A stretch of 34,397 bases of DNA from Pseudomonadales bacterium (GTDB lineage: Bacteria; Pseudomonadota; Gammaproteobacteria; Pseudomonadales; Azotimanducaceae): positions 1 through 34,397 of the forward strand of contig JAKUTI010000003.1 in assembly GCA_022448765.1 (NCBI GenBank). The letters run 5' to 3'. The notes beneath the pieces are model-generated. The model was not told where the DNA came from. It did no database searches and worked only from the letters and a program-made list of their open reading frames with translations. Positions 33,635 to 34,397 of this stretch are shown here, piece after piece (position 1 is the first letter of the stretch; each line of letters opens with the position of its first letter). The translations under genes were made by a program, and so were the position numbers.

Positions 33635-33737
33635 GATATGGGTCCCTCCTGTCTCCATAATAAGCGAATAGCGGCGTCTGGCTAGCAACCGCGTTTTGAG
33701 GGGTTAAGATTAATGCCCAATCCGTTCCAACATTGCC

Positions 33738-34397
33738 ATGGCCAACCTCGAGGAATTTCGAAAGGAAACCCGTGACTGGATAGAAACAAACTGTCCGATA
33801 GGCGTTCGCGGGTCGGGCCCCGTCCCCTGGGGTAGCACCAAAGTCAAACTCGACGATGCGTCCAGGGAGTGGCTTGAGCGAATGGCCAGTCGCGGTTGGA
33901 CCGTTCCATCATGGCCCACAAAGTACGGTGGAGCGGGGCTATCCTCTGACCAGTACAAAATCCTCATCGACGAATTAAAACGGATCAATGCACGTCCACC
34001 TCTGACCGGTCGCGGCGTCAACTACATAGGGCCGACATTGCTGGAACTAGGTAGCGACGATCAAAAAGCTCGCTGGCTTCCAGGAATTGCTAAAGGCCAA
34101 GGCGGCTGGGCAATGGGCTATTCGGAACCAGGCGCCGGATCGGATCTTGCCAGTCTTTCAATGCGTGCGACGCGGCGTGGTGATCATTACATCCTCAACG
34201 GTCGTAAAATTTGGACGTCGGACGCCATGCAAGCCGACTACATCTTTGTGTTGGCACGAACCGCCCCAGACCAACCGAAACACCAAGGAATCAGTTTGAT
34301 CCTCGTTGACATGCAACAACCAGGAGTTCAGGTACGTCCCATACGTTTAATATCGGGCGCTTCACCGTTTAACGAGACACTATTCGAAGACGCGATC
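33738..34397 (+). CDS. Acyl-CoA dehydrogenase, N-terminal part (3' end outside window)
   Basis: FAD-dependent alpha,beta-dehydrogenation of an acyl-CoA. The 220 visible codons cover the N-terminal helical domain and most of the middle beta domain; the frame is open to the last base. Visible signatures are PSWPTKYGGAGLS, the FAD/substrate motif GYSEPGAGSDLASL (127-140) and NGRKIWTS (154-161). The catalytic glutamate, usually in the C-terminal domain, is beyond the edge. The ATG at 33738 gives a good family N-terminus but no Shine-Dalgarno sequence is seen. It is divergent from the MDR gene across 103 bases, so the two may share control. Confidence 0.93.
   Translation, partial: MANLEEFRKETRDWIETNCPIGVRGSGPVPWGSTKVKLDDASREWLERMASRGWTVPSWPTKYGGAGLSSDQYKILIDELKRINARPPLTGRGVNYIGPTLLELGSDDQKARWLPGIAKGQGGWAMGYSEPGAGSDLASLSMRATRRGDHYILNGRKIWTSDAMQADYIFVLARTAPDQPKHQGISLILVDMQQPGVQVRPIRLISGASPFNETLFEDAI

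Noticed and set aside
33710..34021. 103-residue minus-strand frame
   Set aside because: Overlaps the acyl-CoA dehydrogenase on the opposite strand, whose protein is clearly recognisable.

Overview
The window is a stretch of ordinary bacterial chromosome, most likely from a gammaproteobacterium. The gene order ftsH-glmM-tpiA-secG-tRNA-Leu-tRNA-fMet-rimP-nusA-infB-rbfA-truB-rpsO-pnp and the cluster hrcA-grpE-dnaK-dnaJ-dapB-carA-carB-greA are characteristic of that class. Having hrcA ahead of grpE-dnaK, and tpiA between glmM and secG, argues against the enteric lineage and for one of the deeper-branching or marine gammaproteobacterial groups. I cannot name the genus. Base composition looks even across the window. 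I see no insertion sequence, prophage, CRISPR array or integrase.

Layout. (1) 1-1095, plus strand: the 3' part of acetyl-CoA synthetase, cut by the window edge. (2) 1110-14670, minus strand: a long housekeeping block read from ftsH down to pnp. It covers proteolysis (FtsH), cell-wall sugar synthesis (GlmM), glycolysis (TpiA), secretion (SecG), two tRNAs, and the transcription/translation operon (RimP, NusA, IF2, RbfA, TruB, S15, PNPase). A strong promoter before tRNA-fMet probably restarts transcription, and a terminator between tRNA-fMet and rimP probably throttles it. (3) 14826-15167, plus strand: the YhbY ribosome-assembly protein, divergent from ftsH and convergent with greA. (4) 15185-25969, minus strand: hrcA-grpE-dnaK-dnaJ (heat-shock chaperones and repressor), dapB (lysine/cell wall), carA-carB (carbamoyl phosphate) and greA. 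(5) 26040-28160, plus strand: recN (recombination repair) and bamE (outer-membrane assembly). (6) 28248-30069, minus strand: a sodium symporter followed by ratA; smpB (trans-translation) diverges from them at 30182. (7) 30661-33634, minus strand: a three-gene oxidoreductase operon (zinc-free MDR reductase, D-2-hydroxyacid dehydrogenase, SDR), divergent from an acyl-CoA dehydrogenase that runs off the right edge. This last segment is the only part that looks accessory or catabolic.

Coding is dense. Many genes overlap by 4 bases (rbfA/infB, secG/tpiA, greA/carB, SDR/D-2-hydroxyacid dehydrogenase). No stretch of 300 bases lacks a gene; the longest is the 276-base spacer between the two tRNAs. 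Start codons are often not ATG: of 29 genes with a visible start I assign 4 TTG and 9 GTG.

I did not find a new multi-gene system. The points most worth a second look are regulatory: a U1-U72 mismatch in the initiator tRNA, a terminator in the place of the rimP ribosome binding site, an attenuator-like hairpin at carA, sigma-32-like promoters before ftsH, grpE and dnaK although HrcA is present and no CIRCE is visible, a possibly leaderless smpB mRNA, and the redox operon of unknown substrate. All regulatory calls were made by eye and are inference.
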